From NCBI RefSeq assembly GCF_000980875.1, contig NZ_LAYO01000108.1, forward strand, positions 56,976 to 120,975: a DNA stretch of 64,000 nucleotides, in the 5' to 3' direction. The stretch's first letter is position 1, and each line of letters opens with the position of its first letter. The notes beneath the pieces were generated by a model, which saw only the letters and a program-made list of their open reading frames with translations, did no database searches and was not told where the DNA came from. Made by a program: the position numbers and the translations under genes. Source of the DNA: Leucobacter sp. Ag1. Its GTDB lineage: Bacteria; Actinomycetota; Actinomycetes; Actinomycetales; Microbacteriaceae. Positions 15,624 to 24,762 of this stretch are shown one piece after another.

Positions 15624-17171
15624 ATGCAACCGGCGATGTCCGAGCTGCTGCTGCGCGCAGCGGACGAGAAGCCCTCTTACGATCTCGCATTCGTGCCGCC
15701 CGAGTGGGTGCTCGTGATCCTCGGATTCACGATGGTGCTCGTGTTCATGACCCTGATCATGACGAAGCGGCTCACCCCGATGGTCGCGCTGATCCTCGTG
15801 CCCACCATCTTCGGTCTCTTCGCGGGTGCGGGCCTCGGCCTCGGCGACATGGTGCTCGACGCGATCGGCAACATGGCGCCGACGGCGGCGCTCCTCATGT
15901 TCGCGATCATGTTCTTCGGGATCATGATCGACGTGGGGCTGTTCGATCCGCTGATCCGCGTCATCACGCGCCTCCTCGGCGACGATCCCGCGAAGGTCGT
16001 GCTCGGCACGGCGCTCCTGGCCGCGGCCGTCTCGCTCGACGGCGACGGATCGACGACGTTCATCATCACGACCTCGGCGATGCTGCCGATCTACCTGCGG
16101 CTCGGCATGAGCCCCGTGGTGCTCACCTGCGTCGCCGGCCTCATGAACGGCACGATGAACATCCTCCCCTGGGGCGGGCCCACGGTGCGCGCCGCGACCG
16201 CGCTGAACCTGCAGGTGTCGGACGTGTTCGTGCCGATGATCCCCGCCATGCTGGTCGGCCTCGTCGTGGCCTTCGGCTTCGCCTGGATGCTCGGCATCCA
16301 GGAGCGCAACCGTCTCGGCCGCATCGACGCGACCCGGCTCGACGGCGCCGCCGACGGCGGCCTGCTGGCCGGGGTGCCGAAGCTGTTCCGCGGCGCGGAC
16401 AGCAAGCCGGGCGCCCGCGCCTCGCTGCACACGGGCAACCTGGTGACCGTCGGGATCGGCGGGCCCGCAGTGGCTGCCGCCGAGGTCGACCCGACCGACA
16501 CGGCCATGGCCGACACCATGCTCGATCCGAACCGCGCGACGCTGCGGCCCAAGCTCATCTGGGCGAACCTGGTGCTCACCGTCGCCGTGATGGTGCTGCT
16601 GGTGCTCGACATCATGCCGCTGCCCTACGTCTTCATGGTCGGTGCGGGCCTCGCGCTCGTGCTGAACTTCCGCAAGCTGAAGGATCAGGCGGCCGAGATC
16701 GTGGCGCACGCGCCCAGCATCGTCGGCGTCGTGTCCATGGTGATCGCGGCCGGCGTGCTCGTCGGCGTGCTCTCGGGCACCGGCATGGTCGACGCGATGG
16801 CGAAGTGGATCACGGGGGTGCTGCCGAACGAGGTGGGCCCGTTCCTGGCGCCGATCACGGGCGTGCTGTCGATCCCGTTCACCTTCTTCATGTCGAACGA
16901 CGCCTTCTACTACGGGATACTCCCGGTGCTGTCGCAGAGCGCGGCACACTTCGGCATCGACCCCGTCGAGATGGCGCGCGCGTCGATCACGGGCCAGCCG
17001 GTGCACCTGCAGAGCCCGCTCGTGCCGGCGATCCTGCTGCTCGTCTCGCTCGCGAGCGTGAACCTCGGCGACCACCACAAGAAGGTGCTGTGGCGGGCGA
17101 CGGTCGTGTCGCTCGTGATGCTCGCGGTCGGGATCCTGACGGGCGCGATCCCGCTGTTCGTCGCTTCCTAG
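15624..17171 (+). CDS. citM: CitMHS-family citrate:divalent-cation symporter
   Basis: A 515-residue transporter with about 11-12 helices. The motif SLDGDGSTTFIIT near residues 137-149 and NGTMNILPWGGP are hallmarks of CitMHS proteins, which import citrate complexed with Mg2+, Ca2+ or other metal ions with protons. AAAGGAG is nine bases before the ATG. Length is slightly above the common 430-450 because of a hydrophilic loop around residues 230-300. The divergent CitA/CitB system is the expected activator. It converges on the GNAT/hydrolase gene, 25 bases apart, without an obvious hairpin. Confidence 0.93.
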   Translation: MQPAMSELLLRAADEKPSYDLAFVPPEWVLVILGFTMVLVFMTLIMTKRLTPMVALILVPTIFGLFAGAGLGLGDMVLDAIGNMAPTAALLMFAIMFFGIMIDVGLFDPLIRVITRLLGDDPAKVVLGTALLAAAVSLDGDGSTTFIITTSAMLPIYLRLGMSPVVLTCVAGLMNGTMNILPWGGPTVRAATALNLQVSDVFVPMIPAMLVGLVVAFGFAWMLGIQERNRLGRIDATRLDGAADGGLLAGVPKLFRGADSKPGARASLHTGNLVTVGIGGPAVAAAEVDPTDTAMADTMLDPNRATLRPKLIWANLVLTVAVMVLLVLDIMPLPYVFMVGAGLALVLNFRKLKDQAAEIVAHAPSIVGVVSMVIAAGVLVGVLSGTGMVDAMAKWITGVLPNEVGPFLAPITGVLSIPFTFFMSNDAFYYGILPVLSQSAAHFGIDPVEMARASITGQPVHLQSPLVPAILLLVSLASVNLGDHHKKVLWRATVVSLVMLAVGILTGAIPLFVAS

Positions 17172-17196
17172 ACCGGGCCGCGGTTCCCCGTCGGGC

Positions 17197-18369
17197 TCAG
17201 GACGTGCGCAGCACGGGCCAGAGTGCGGCGGGGAGCTTCGTCCATCCGTCGCGGCCCAGGAAATGGCCGCCGCCGGGCACGACCTCGACCGGGACGCCGA
17301 GCGCCGCGGCGAGTGAGTCGGTGTCGGCGGGCGGCACGATCGTGTCGTCGTCGGAGCGGACCGCGGCGATGCTGCGGACGAACCCCGGTACGGCCGAGAG
17401 GTCGACTCCGGCCTCGGCGAAGGCGTCGAGCTCGGGCACCGGCGCAATGGGGCCGGCGAAGCCGGAGACGAGCACGAGGCTGCCGAGCCGAGCGGCCGGT
17501 GCGACGCCGGTGCCTGCGCGGCGGGCGCGCTCGGCGAGGACCCGGAGCGCGACGAGGGACCCGAGGCTGTGCCCGATCACGGCGTCGCCGTCGCGGATCT
17601 CGCCGATCGCCGCATCGGCCGCAGCGTGCCAGGCGGCGGCGTCGGGCCGGACGGACTCGGGCAGCTCGGGGACGCTCACCTCGAAGCCGGCGGCCTCGAG
17701 CCGCTCGGCGAGCCAGGGGAACCAGTGGTCGTCGGGGGTCGCGGTGTACCCGTGCAGGATCGTGGCCCGGGGCGCGCGGCCGTCGCGCTGCCGCCGCCAC
17801 TCCTCGGCGAGGAGGCCGTACAGGACACCGTCGACCCAGCCGTGGTCGCGGTGCAGCGCGTCGCGCACCGAGCTGCTCTCGTGCCGCATGCCCACGCGGC
17901 GCATGAGCTTCTGCGAGGGTTCGTTCGGCGTGAAGGCGCCGGCCTGGATCCGGTGCAGGCCGAGCTCCTCGAAGCAGACGCGGATCGCCTCGCGCACGGC
18001 CTCGGTGGCGTAGCCGCGGCCCTCGAAGTCGGGGTGCATGGTCCAGCCGAGCTCGGCCTGCACGCCGGCGACCCGGTCGCGGACCTCGCGCTGCGACCAG
18101 GCGTCCGACACCCGGATCATCACGTCGCCGATGACCCTGCCGTCGAGCTCGAAGACGAGCATGTCGGGCAGCCGGGACGGAGCCGACGCGTCCCAGTCGG
18201 CGCGATCCGCCGGGTGCCAGCCGAGCCACTCGCCGGTGTCGGCGCGGCCGCGGTGCTGCCAGAGCGCGTCGAGGTCGCCCGTCTCGGCGCGGCGCAGCAC
18301 GAGGCGTTCGGTGCGCAGGGGCCAGGGGACGACGTCGAGGGGGTGGGGCTGCGGCTGGGGCTCGGACAT
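17197..18369 (-). CDS. Fusion of a RimJ/RimL-type GNAT acetyltransferase with a YdeN/RBBP9-like serine hydrolase
   Basis: A 390-residue two-domain protein. Residues 15-180 are a GNAT domain (TERLVLRRAETGD, FEGRGYATEAVREAI, then NEPSQKLMRRVGM). Residues 200-385 are a small alpha/beta hydrolase: ILHGYTATPDDHWFPWL, nucleophile Ser268 in GHSLGS, Asp around 339-342 in RSDDDTIVP and His369 in GGGHF. The two domains are usually separate proteins. The start ATG at 18367-18369 is chosen because the GNAT fold begins soon after. Nothing interrupts the frame. What acyl donor and substrate link the two activities is unknown. Confidence 0.88.
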   Translation of the reverse strand: MSEPQPQPHPLDVVPWPLRTERLVLRRAETGDLDALWQHRGRADTGEWLGWHPADRADWDASAPSRLPDMLVFELDGRVIGDVMIRVSDAWSQREVRDRVAGVQAELGWTMHPDFEGRGYATEAVREAIRVCFEELGLHRIQAGAFTPNEPSQKLMRRVGMRHESSSVRDALHRDHGWVDGVLYGLLAEEWRRQRDGRAPRATILHGYTATPDDHWFPWLAERLEAAGFEVSVPELPESVRPDAAAWHAAADAAIGEIRDGDAVIGHSLGSLVALRVLAERARRAGTGVAPAARLGSLVLVSGFAGPIAPVPELDAFAEAGVDLSAVPGFVRSIAAVRSDDDTIVPPADTDSLAAALGVPVEVVPGGGHFLGRDGWTKLPAALWPVLRTS

Positions 18370-18528
18370 GGGCACCAGTATGCCGGAGCGCACGCCCCGC
18401 CGGACCTCCCTGCACAACGCAGGAGGGCGAGAACTGTGCGATCCCGCGGATCGGGCCCGGTCGCGGGGGCTCTATGCTTGACCCGGTCCGCGCAGTGGGG
18501 CGCGGCCGGCTCCGAAAGGAACGCGACG

Positions 18529-20037
18529 ATGACGTCCAATACTCCGAACGGGCACCTCGGCGACGACGAGCACCTGGCGGTGCTCGGCTACGAGGGCAAG
18601 TTCGATCGATCCATGAGTCTGTGGGCGAACTTCGCCCTCGGCTTCACCTACCTCTCGCCGCTCGTCGGCGTCTACTCGCTCCTCGCCGTCGCGCTCTCGA
18701 CGGGCGGTCCGCCCTCGATCTGGTGGATCGTGATCGTGGCGTGCGGCCAGCTGCTCGTCTCGCTCGTGTTCGGCGAGGTCGTCTCGCAGTACCCGATCCA
18801 CGGCGGCATCTACCCCTGGGCGCGCAGGCTCTGGGGCCGGCGCTACGCCTGGCTGGCCGCGTGGGTCTACATCTGGGCGATGATCGTGACGATCACCTCG
18901 GTCGCCGAGTTCGGTTCCGGCTTCGTCACGAGCCTGCTCGGCATCGAGCTGACGCCCGAGGCGACGCTGTTCACCGCGCTCGGACTGCTGCTGCTCGCGC
19001 TCGCGATCAACTTCTCGGGCACGAAGTGGCTCGGGCGCATCGCCCGCATCGGCCTCGCGGCCGAGCTCATCGGCGTGATCGGGCTCGGGCTCTACCTGCT
19101 GATCTTCCAGCGCAAGCACGACTTCTCGGTGTTCTTCGACACGATGGGCACCGCCGGCGACGGCTCGTACGTGCCCGTCTTCCTCGCCTCGGCGCTCGCG
19201 GGCCTTTTCCTCTTCTACGGCTTCGAGGCGTGCGGCGACGTGGCCGAGGAGGTGTCGGATCCGGCCCGCCGGATCCCGCGCGCCATGATGATGACGATCT
19301 TCGTCGGCGCGATCTCGGCGCTGTTCTCGTTCGGCGGCTACGTGCTCGCCGCGCCGAACCTCGAGGACATCGTGGCGGGCAAGGTCACCGACCCGATCCC
19401 GTCGATCCTCGACGCGACGCTCGGACCCGTGGGCGCGAAGCTGTTCCTGATCATCGCGATCCTCGCCTTCATCTCGTGCGTGCTCAGCCTGCAGGCCGCC
19501 GCCAGCCGCCTGCTCTACTCGTTCGCACGCGACGGCATGCTGCCGGGGCACACCTGGCTGTCGAAGGTGTCGGAGCGCAGCAAGGTCCCGACCAACGCCC
19601 TCATCGTGGCGTGCACGGTGCCCGCGCTCATCTGCGTGCTGATCTACTTCAACAACGGGATCCTCGTCGCCGTGACCTCGTTCGCGATCCTCGGCATCTA
19701 CCTGTCGTTCCAGATGGTCGTGTTCGCGAGCCTGCGCCAGCGCGTCAAGGGCTGGAAGCCCGCCGGGCCGTTCAGCCTCGGCAAGGCCGGCACCGTGGTC
19801 AACGTCGTCGCGCTCGCGTACGGGCTCTTCGCCATGTACCTGCTCGCGAAGCCTGGCGAGACGGGCGAGTTCTTCGCCGACTACGTCGTGCTCATCGGCC
19901 TCGCGGTCGTGCTGGTCACCGGCCTGGTCTACCTGTTCGTGGCGCGACCCGACCGCAAGTCGGACGCCCCGGAGGGGGATGCGATCGTGGTCTCGGAGGA
20001 GATCCGCCGGCGCACCGGCGCGGTCAAGACCCAGTAG
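18529..20037 (+). CDS. APC-superfamily amino acid permease (amino acid/GABA permease-like)
   Basis: A 502-residue permease with about 12 helices. The start ATG follows GAAAGGA at a good distance. Features: N-terminal cytoplasmic segment LGYEGKFDRSMSLWANFALGF, the first-helix signature, SQYPIHGGIYPWARRLWG, and the central FEACGDVAEEVSDPARRIPRAM loop, all characteristic of the amino acid/choline/polyamine branch of APC. It stands alone, bounded by a strong hairpin after the stop. The closest match by eye is to permeases of the GABA/choline type, but the substrate cannot be assigned. Confidence 0.9.
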   Translation: MTSNTPNGHLGDDEHLAVLGYEGKFDRSMSLWANFALGFTYLSPLVGVYSLLAVALSTGGPPSIWWIVIVACGQLLVSLVFGEVVSQYPIHGGIYPWARRLWGRRYAWLAAWVYIWAMIVTITSVAEFGSGFVTSLLGIELTPEATLFTALGLLLLALAINFSGTKWLGRIARIGLAAELIGVIGLGLYLLIFQRKHDFSVFFDTMGTAGDGSYVPVFLASALAGLFLFYGFEACGDVAEEVSDPARRIPRAMMMTIFVGAISALFSFGGYVLAAPNLEDIVAGKVTDPIPSILDATLGPVGAKLFLIIAILAFISCVLSLQAAASRLLYSFARDGMLPGHTWLSKVSERSKVPTNALIVACTVPALICVLIYFNNGILVAVTSFAILGIYLSFQMVVFASLRQRVKGWKPAGPFSLGKAGTVVNVVALAYGLFAMYLLAKPGETGEFFADYVVLIGLAVVLVTGLVYLFVARPDRKSDAPEGDAIVVSEEIRRRTGAVKTQ

Positions 20038-20045
20038 CGCGACCC

Positions 20046-20100
20046 GCGGAAACGCCGAGGGCCCCGGAGCGGAATGCTCCGGGGCCCTCGGCGTTTCCGC
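20046..20100. terminator. Strong bidirectional terminator hairpin
   Basis: A perfect 25-base stem (20046-20070 and 20076-20100) with a five-base GGAAT loop fills the gap between the convergent APC permease and OpuA genes. The stem carries TTTCC near one end and GGAAA at the other, giving a short T run in either direction. Confidence 0.88.
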
Positions 20101-20111
20101 GCCGGGCCGCG

Positions 20112-21905
20112 CTACTTCGTCACGAGCGTCGGGTAGGCGTCGGGGTGCTCCTTCAGCCACTCGGTGACGGCCTCCGGCTCCTTGCCCTTGCCGAACCTGT
20201 TGACCACGAGGTCCTCGAGCGAACCGTACTCGGCGTCGTCGAGCTTGATCCCGGCGATCATCTTCGCGATGTCGGGGTGCTTCTCGCTGAAGCCCTTGTT
20301 CGCGAGGAAGTGCAGCGCCTCGGGCTTGCCCATCGCGCCCTTCGGGTCCTTGAGGTCCTTCACGGGGAACTTGTCGTTCGCCCAGAACGGCCGCCACAGG
20401 GTCACCGCGATGTCCTGCTTCTTGTCGATCGCGTTCTGCAGGGTGGTGAGCATGGTCGCGGTCGACGAGGTCACGAGCTCGTATTCCTTGTCGAGGCCGT
20501 ACTCGGGCATCATCGTGTTCTGCGTCTGCTCGGTGAGGCCCGCGCTCGGCTCGATGCCGATGATCTTGCCGTCGAAGCGCTTGGCGTTGCCCTTCAGGTC
20601 CTCGATCGAGTCGATGTCGACGTACTTCGGCACCGCGATGGTGAGCACCGCGTTGTCGTAGTACGCGCCGAGGTCCTCGATGTCCGTGCCGTACTTCTTC
20701 ATATAGCTGGCGTGCGTCTTCTCGGACCAGGCCGACGGGTAGATGTCGACGTCGCCCTTGGCGAGACCCGTGTAGAGCACGGCGGCCTCGGTCAGCTCCT
20801 TCAGCTCGACCGTGTAGCCCTCCTTCTCGAGCTGGTCCTTCAGCAGGTAGGTCATGCTGAGGCCGTCGGTCCAGGACGGCAGGAAGCCGAGCGTGATCGT
20901 CTTGCCCGAGCCCGCACCGCCCGTCGCCTCGTCAGTGCCGCCCGAGGGTCGGGTGACGGCGAGGCTGCCGACCGCGACGAGCGCGATCGCGACCACGGCG
21001 GCCGCGAGGCCGAACCACATGCGCTTCGCCTTCGCGCTCGGCGCGCGGCGGATCGAGCCGAGCACCGACGAGCGGTACTTGCTCGGGGTGCCGAGCGCGG
21101 CGGTGACGCGGTCGAGGAAGACGGCGAGGATCACGACGCCGAGGCCGGCCTCGACGCCCTGGCTGAGGTTCAGCGTCGAGATCGAGGCGATGACCTCCTT
21201 GCCGAGGCCGTCGGCGCCGACGAAGCCGGCCACGACCGCCATGGACAGGGCGAGCATGATGACCTGGTTGATGCCGGCCATGATCGTCGGCATCGCGAGG
21301 GGCAGCTGGATCCCGCGCAGGATCCGGCCCGGGGTCGCGCCGAACGCGTGGCCCGCCTCGACGGTCTCGGAGTCGACGCCGCGGATGCCGAGCTCGGTGA
21401 AGCGCACGCCCGGGGCGAGCGCGAAGATCACCGTCGAGAAGACGCCCGGCACCACGCCGATGCTGAAGAAGGTGACCGCGGGGATCAGGTACACGAACGC
21501 GGGCATCGTCTGCATGAAGTCGAGCACCGGCTTGACGAACGCGCTGAAGGCGTCGTTGCGCGCCGCCAGGATCCCGAGCGGCACCGCGATGATCACGGCG
21601 AGCAGCGTCGCGATCAGCACGAGCGCGAGCGTCTGCATCGAGGTCTCCCACTGGCCCATCGCGACGATGAGCAGGAAGCCGAGGACCGTTCCGAGCGCGA
21701 GCTGCCACGAGCGCACGAACCAGCCGATCAGTGCGAACAGCAGGATCAGTGCGGGGAAGGGGACTGCGAGCAGCGCGTCGGTGAGGCCGGAGACCAGCCA
21801 CTGCATGACGAAGCCGACGAAGTCGAGCAGCCAGGTGAAGGTGTCCTTGAACCAGTCGAGGGCACCGGCGACCCAGTCGCCGACGGGGATGCGGAAGTCG
21901 TTCAT
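20112..21905 (-). CDS. Glycine betaine/proline ABC importer, permease fused to substrate-binding domain (OpuAB-OpuAC type)
   Basis: A 597-residue fusion. Residues 1-270 are the membrane permease (EAA-type loop EAGHAFGATPGRILRGIQLPL), a further helix spans about 295-320, and residues from about 340 to the end are an OpuAC-type binding domain (ITLGFLPSWTDG, WSEKTHASYMKKYG, VTLWRPFWANDKF). The tryptophans in the binding domain fit a quaternary-ammonium pocket. This fused layout is known from OpuA of Gram-positive bacteria. The ATG overlaps the ATPase stop by four bases, so the pair is coupled. Imports compatible solutes under osmotic stress. Confidence 0.93.
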   Translation of the reverse strand: MNDFRIPVGDWVAGALDWFKDTFTWLLDFVGFVMQWLVSGLTDALLAVPFPALILLFALIGWFVRSWQLALGTVLGFLLIVAMGQWETSMQTLALVLIATLLAVIIAVPLGILAARNDAFSAFVKPVLDFMQTMPAFVYLIPAVTFFSIGVVPGVFSTVIFALAPGVRFTELGIRGVDSETVEAGHAFGATPGRILRGIQLPLAMPTIMAGINQVIMLALSMAVVAGFVGADGLGKEVIASISTLNLSQGVEAGLGVVILAVFLDRVTAALGTPSKYRSSVLGSIRRAPSAKAKRMWFGLAAAVVAIALVAVGSLAVTRPSGGTDEATGGAGSGKTITLGFLPSWTDGLSMTYLLKDQLEKEGYTVELKELTEAAVLYTGLAKGDVDIYPSAWSEKTHASYMKKYGTDIEDLGAYYDNAVLTIAVPKYVDIDSIEDLKGNAKRFDGKIIGIEPSAGLTEQTQNTMMPEYGLDKEYELVTSSTATMLTTLQNAIDKKQDIAVTLWRPFWANDKFPVKDLKDPKGAMGKPEALHFLANKGFSEKHPDIAKMIAGIKLDDAEYGSLEDLVVNRFGKGKEPEAVTEWLKEHPDAYPTLVTK

Positions 21906-23281
21906 CGGGTCGCCTCCCCGTCATCGGCAGTGCCGGATCCGGGCGCATCGGCGCCGTTCGCAGCGAGGGTCTCGGTGATCGTCGCGGCGGGGACGCCCGG
22001 CGCGGGCTCGATGATCGGGATCTCGGTGGTGACCGCGGGCAGGTCGGTCAGGGCCGCGAGCAGAGTCACGCGCGGCACGACGCCGATCAGGCGGTCCTGC
22101 TCGTCGATCACGGCGACCGGCAGTGGGCTCTCGACCGCGAGCTCGAAGAGCTCCGCGATGTGCTGGTCGGGGGACACGATCGACGGCGTCGGGCGCAGGC
22201 GCTTCGTGACGTCCGTACCGCCCTCGCGCACCTCGCGCAGCATGTCCTTGTCGCGCACGACGCCGAGCAGCTTGCGGCCGCCCGTCGTGACGAAGCAGGC
22301 AGAGGTCTGCAGGTCGCGCATGGTGCGCAGCGCGGTGCGCGGGCCGGCGCTCGCCGTGACGACGGCGAGCGGGGGCTCCATCACGTCGCCCGCGGTGAGC
22401 ACGCGGGCGCGGTCGACGTCCTGCACGAACTGCGCGACGTAGTCGTTCGCGGGATCGGTGAGGATGTCGTTCGGCGTCCCGACCTGCACGATACGGCCGT
22501 CGCGCATGACCGCGATCCGATCGCCGAGGAACATGGCCTCGTTGAGGTCGTGCGTGATGAACACGATGGTCTTGCCGAGCTCCTGCTGGAGCTCGATGAG
22601 CAGCTCCTGCATCTCGCGGCGGATCAGCGGATCGAGGGCCGAGAACGCCTCGTCCATGAGCAGGATGTCGGTGTCGGCCGCGAACGCGCGGGCGAGGCCG
22701 ACGCGCTGCTGCATGCCGCCCGACAGTTCGCCCGGCAGCGACGACTCCCACTTGCTCAGGCCGACCCGGTCGAGCCAGCGCCGCGCGGTCGCGGTGCGCT
22801 CGGGCAGAGCGACGCCCTGCAGCTCGAGGCCGTAGGCCACGTTGTCGAGCACGGATCGGTGGGGGAGCAGCGCGAAGTGCTGGAACACCATCGACATGCG
22901 GTCGCGGCGCACGGCGCGCAGCTCGGCGGCGCCGAGGCCGACGACCTCGGTGCCGAACACCCGGATCGAACCGGCGGTGGATTCGTTGAGCCCGTTGAGC
23001 ATGCGGATCAGGGTCGACTTGCCGGAGCCCGAGAGCCCCATCACTACGAAGATCTCGCCCCGGCGCACGTCGAAGCTCGCGTCGATCACTGCGGCGGTGC
23101 CGAAGGGGCGGACCTCGTCGCGGCTCGCGCCCGTGCGGAGGCGCTTCACCGCTTCGTTCGGCCGTCGGCCGAAGACCTTGAAGACGCTCTCGACCGCGAT
23201 GGCGGTTCCGGGCTCGGAGGAGGCGCCCTCGCGGGCGTCTCGTTCGTGATCGGTGGGCGGTGCTGGCGATTGGATCGTCAC
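21902..23281 (-). CDS. Glycine betaine/proline ABC importer ATP-binding protein with CBS domains (OpuAA/ProV type)
   Basis: A 459-residue ATPase. Walker A GLSGSGKS (82-89), signature LSGGMQQR, Walker B ILLMDEAFSALDP and VFITHDLNEA, followed by two CBS modules from about residue 285 to 440, which in OpuA sense ionic strength or c-di-AMP. The start is placed at the GTG at 23279-23281 because GAGGAG stands five bases upstream; the GTG two codons earlier has no room for that site. First gene of the operon with the fused permease/binding protein. Confidence 0.93.
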   Translation of the reverse strand: MTIQSPAPPTDHERDAREGASSEPGTAIAVESVFKVFGRRPNEAVKRLRTGASRDEVRPFGTAAVIDASFDVRRGEIFVVMGLSGSGKSTLIRMLNGLNESTAGSIRVFGTEVVGLGAAELRAVRRDRMSMVFQHFALLPHRSVLDNVAYGLELQGVALPERTATARRWLDRVGLSKWESSLPGELSGGMQQRVGLARAFAADTDILLMDEAFSALDPLIRREMQELLIELQQELGKTIVFITHDLNEAMFLGDRIAVMRDGRIVQVGTPNDILTDPANDYVAQFVQDVDRARVLTAGDVMEPPLAVVTASAGPRTALRTMRDLQTSACFVTTGGRKLLGVVRDKDMLREVREGGTDVTKRLRPTPSIVSPDQHIAELFELAVESPLPVAVIDEQDRLIGVVPRVTLLAALTDLPAVTTEIPIIEPAPGVPAATITETLAANGADAPGSGTADDGEATR

Positions 23282-23593
23282 AGACACTCCTCATGCGGGT
23301 ACGCCGAAGGCACCCGCTGCGTGGTCCGGGTTCGGCGGTGGGGGACGCCCGGGCGCGATCCTCTCGACCGCTTCGACCGGCGTCCTGCATGCCGCGGCCA
23401 TCGGGACCGGCGGCCACCGCGAACCGTACGCCCGTCGCGCATCGAGCAGGTGCTCCCGCGGCGGCCGCGGACCAGGGTTTTTCGCGTGGAACGCTGTCTT
23501 CGACGCTAACAACGCGCATACGGGGTCGCAAGGTGAACCGGACGGATATCCCGCGAACGGTCGCGGATAATCTTGCGCTGACCGGGAGTTAAA

Positions 23594-23615
23594 TTCGTTA
23601 CCCGTTCGTTACCCG
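23594..23615. promoter_or_regulatory. Tandem 11-base direct repeat, candidate OmpR-family (GlnR/PhoP-like) site
   Basis: Two adjacent perfect copies of TTCGTTACCCG. The half-sites read GTTAC, six bases, GTTAC. Eleven-base direct repeats are the form bound by OmpR-family regulators such as PhoP and GlnR in actinobacteria. Located about 245 bases before the amino acid binding-protein gene. Confidence 0.4.
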
Positions 23616-23626
23616 GAGGTGCGGAT

Positions 23627-23683
23627 ATGCGGCCGGAAAACCCTTGGTCTCGATCGGATTCCAATCCGCACGTCGGTTTCTGA
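23627..23683 (+). CDS. Possible 18-residue leader peptide
   Basis: An ATG preceded by GGAGG at good spacing opens an 18-codon frame ending in TGA, immediately after the tandem repeat and before a CGGATT/AATCCG hairpin that lies within the frame. It could be a regulatory upstream frame for the amino acid importer, or chance. No similarity recognised. Confidence 0.15.
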   Translation: MRPENPWSRSDSNPHVGF

Positions 23684-23860
23684 CGCGCATTTCATGCGGG
23701 CTAGGCTTCGACTACGCCCGGGGCTCCGCGCAGATTCCGGTACTCCAGACACCGTCTGGTGCCGCCGAGACAATCTGGGGCCGGAACATCCGCCGTGATC
23801 GCTACACTCGGTCCCCAGGCTCACCCCTCCTCCCTGACACTGAAGTAAGGAAATGGATCG

Positions 23861-24760
23861 ATGAAGATTCGAGTGGTACTTCCCGCAGTCGCCGCAGTGG
23901 CGGCGCTCGCGCTCACCGGCTGCGTCAACAACTCCGACTCCGAAGGCGCCGGCGGCGGCACCAAGACCCCCGCCACGAGCGACATCAAGGCGGACTCGGC
24001 CGCGGTCGCCCTGCTCCCCAAGGACATCAAGGACTCGGGCAAGCTCATCATCGGCACCGACGCGTCCTACCCGCCCAACGAGTACAAGGACGCCAACGGC
24101 AACCCCACCGGCTGGAACGTCACCCTCGCCGACGCCATCGCCGCGAAGCTCGGCCTGAAGCCTGAGTGGCAGGTGTCGAAGTTCGACTCGATCATCCCGA
24201 ACATCAACGGCGGCAAGTTCAACATGGGCTCGTCCTCGTTCACCGACACCCTCGAGCGTCAGAAGTCGGTCGACTTCATCGACTACTACCAGGCCGGCAC
24301 CCTCTGGGCCGCACCCAAGGGCAAGACCGTCAACCCCGAGGACGCCTGCGGCCTCAAGGTCTCGGTCCAGTCCGGCACCGTCCAGGACACCGACGAGATG
24401 CCCGCCCGCCAGAAGGCCTGCAAGGACGCCGGCAAGCCCGAGATCCAGGTGCTGAAGTTCGACGGCCAGGAAGAAGCGACCAACGCGGTCGTCGTGGGCA
24501 AGGCCGACGCGCTCTCCGCCGACTCGCCCGTCACCCTCGCCGCGATCAAGGCCACCGGTGACTCACTCCAGGCCTCCGGCGAGTCCTTCGACAACGCCCC
24601 CTACGGTTTCGTCACCGCCAAGGACAGCGAGCTCACCAAGGCCGTGCAGGCCGCCGTCGAGTCGCTCATGAAGGACGGCACCTACACCAAGATCCTCACT
24701 GACGCGGGCGTCGAGGCCGGCGCCGTGAAGGAAGCCGTCATCAACGGCGGAAAGTCCTGA
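23861..24760 (+). CDS. Polar amino acid ABC importer, family 3 substrate-binding lipoprotein
   Basis: A 299-residue lipoprotein: signal peptide with lipobox LTGC (Cys21), then a low-complexity linker to about residue 50 and the family 3 fold beginning [16 protein letters not shown]. Motifs [23 protein letters not shown] and [13 protein letters not shown] belong to the amino acid branch (cystine, glutamine, arginine and similar). Start follows GTAAGGAAATG at acceptable spacing. First gene of a three-gene importer with permease and ATPase. The exact ligand is not determined by eye. Confidence 0.93.
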   Translation: MKIRVVLPAVAAVAALALTGCVNNSDSEGAGGGTKTPATSDIKADSAAVALLPKDIKDSGKLIIGTDASYPPNEYKDANGNPTGWNVTLADAIAAKLGLKPEWQVSKFDSIIPNINGGKFNMGSSSFTDTLERQKSVDFIDYYQAGTLWAAPKGKTVNPEDACGLKVSVQSGTVQDTDEMPARQKACKDAGKPEIQVLKFDGQEEATNAVVVGKADALSADSPVTLAAIKATGDSLQASGESFDNAPYGFVTAKDSELTKAVQAAVESLMKDGTYTKILTDAGVEAGAVKEAVINGGKS

Positions 24761-24762
24761 GC

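Larger units (their letters stand above)
23282..23860. other. 579-base intergenic region, no convincing gene
   Basis: The longest gap in the window, between the divergent OpuA operon and the amino acid ABC operon. The GC content drops around 23560-23660. It holds an 11-base tandem direct repeat (23594-23615), a CGGATT/AATCCG inverted repeat (23655-23668) and a TACACT box (23803-23808) that could be the -10 of the downstream operon. Reading frames here lack family features. Confidence 0.6.

Noticed and set aside
13572..17447. A 1291-codon minus-strand frame including the kinase
   Set aside because: The N-terminal half is the shadow of the CitMHS gene on the other strand; kinase hydrophobic start and GGAGG site fix the start at 15473.
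23288..23860. A coding gene in the long gap before the amino acid importer
   Set aside because: Only short frames with shadow-like composition on both strands and none with a family motif; kept only as a possible leader peptide at low confidence.
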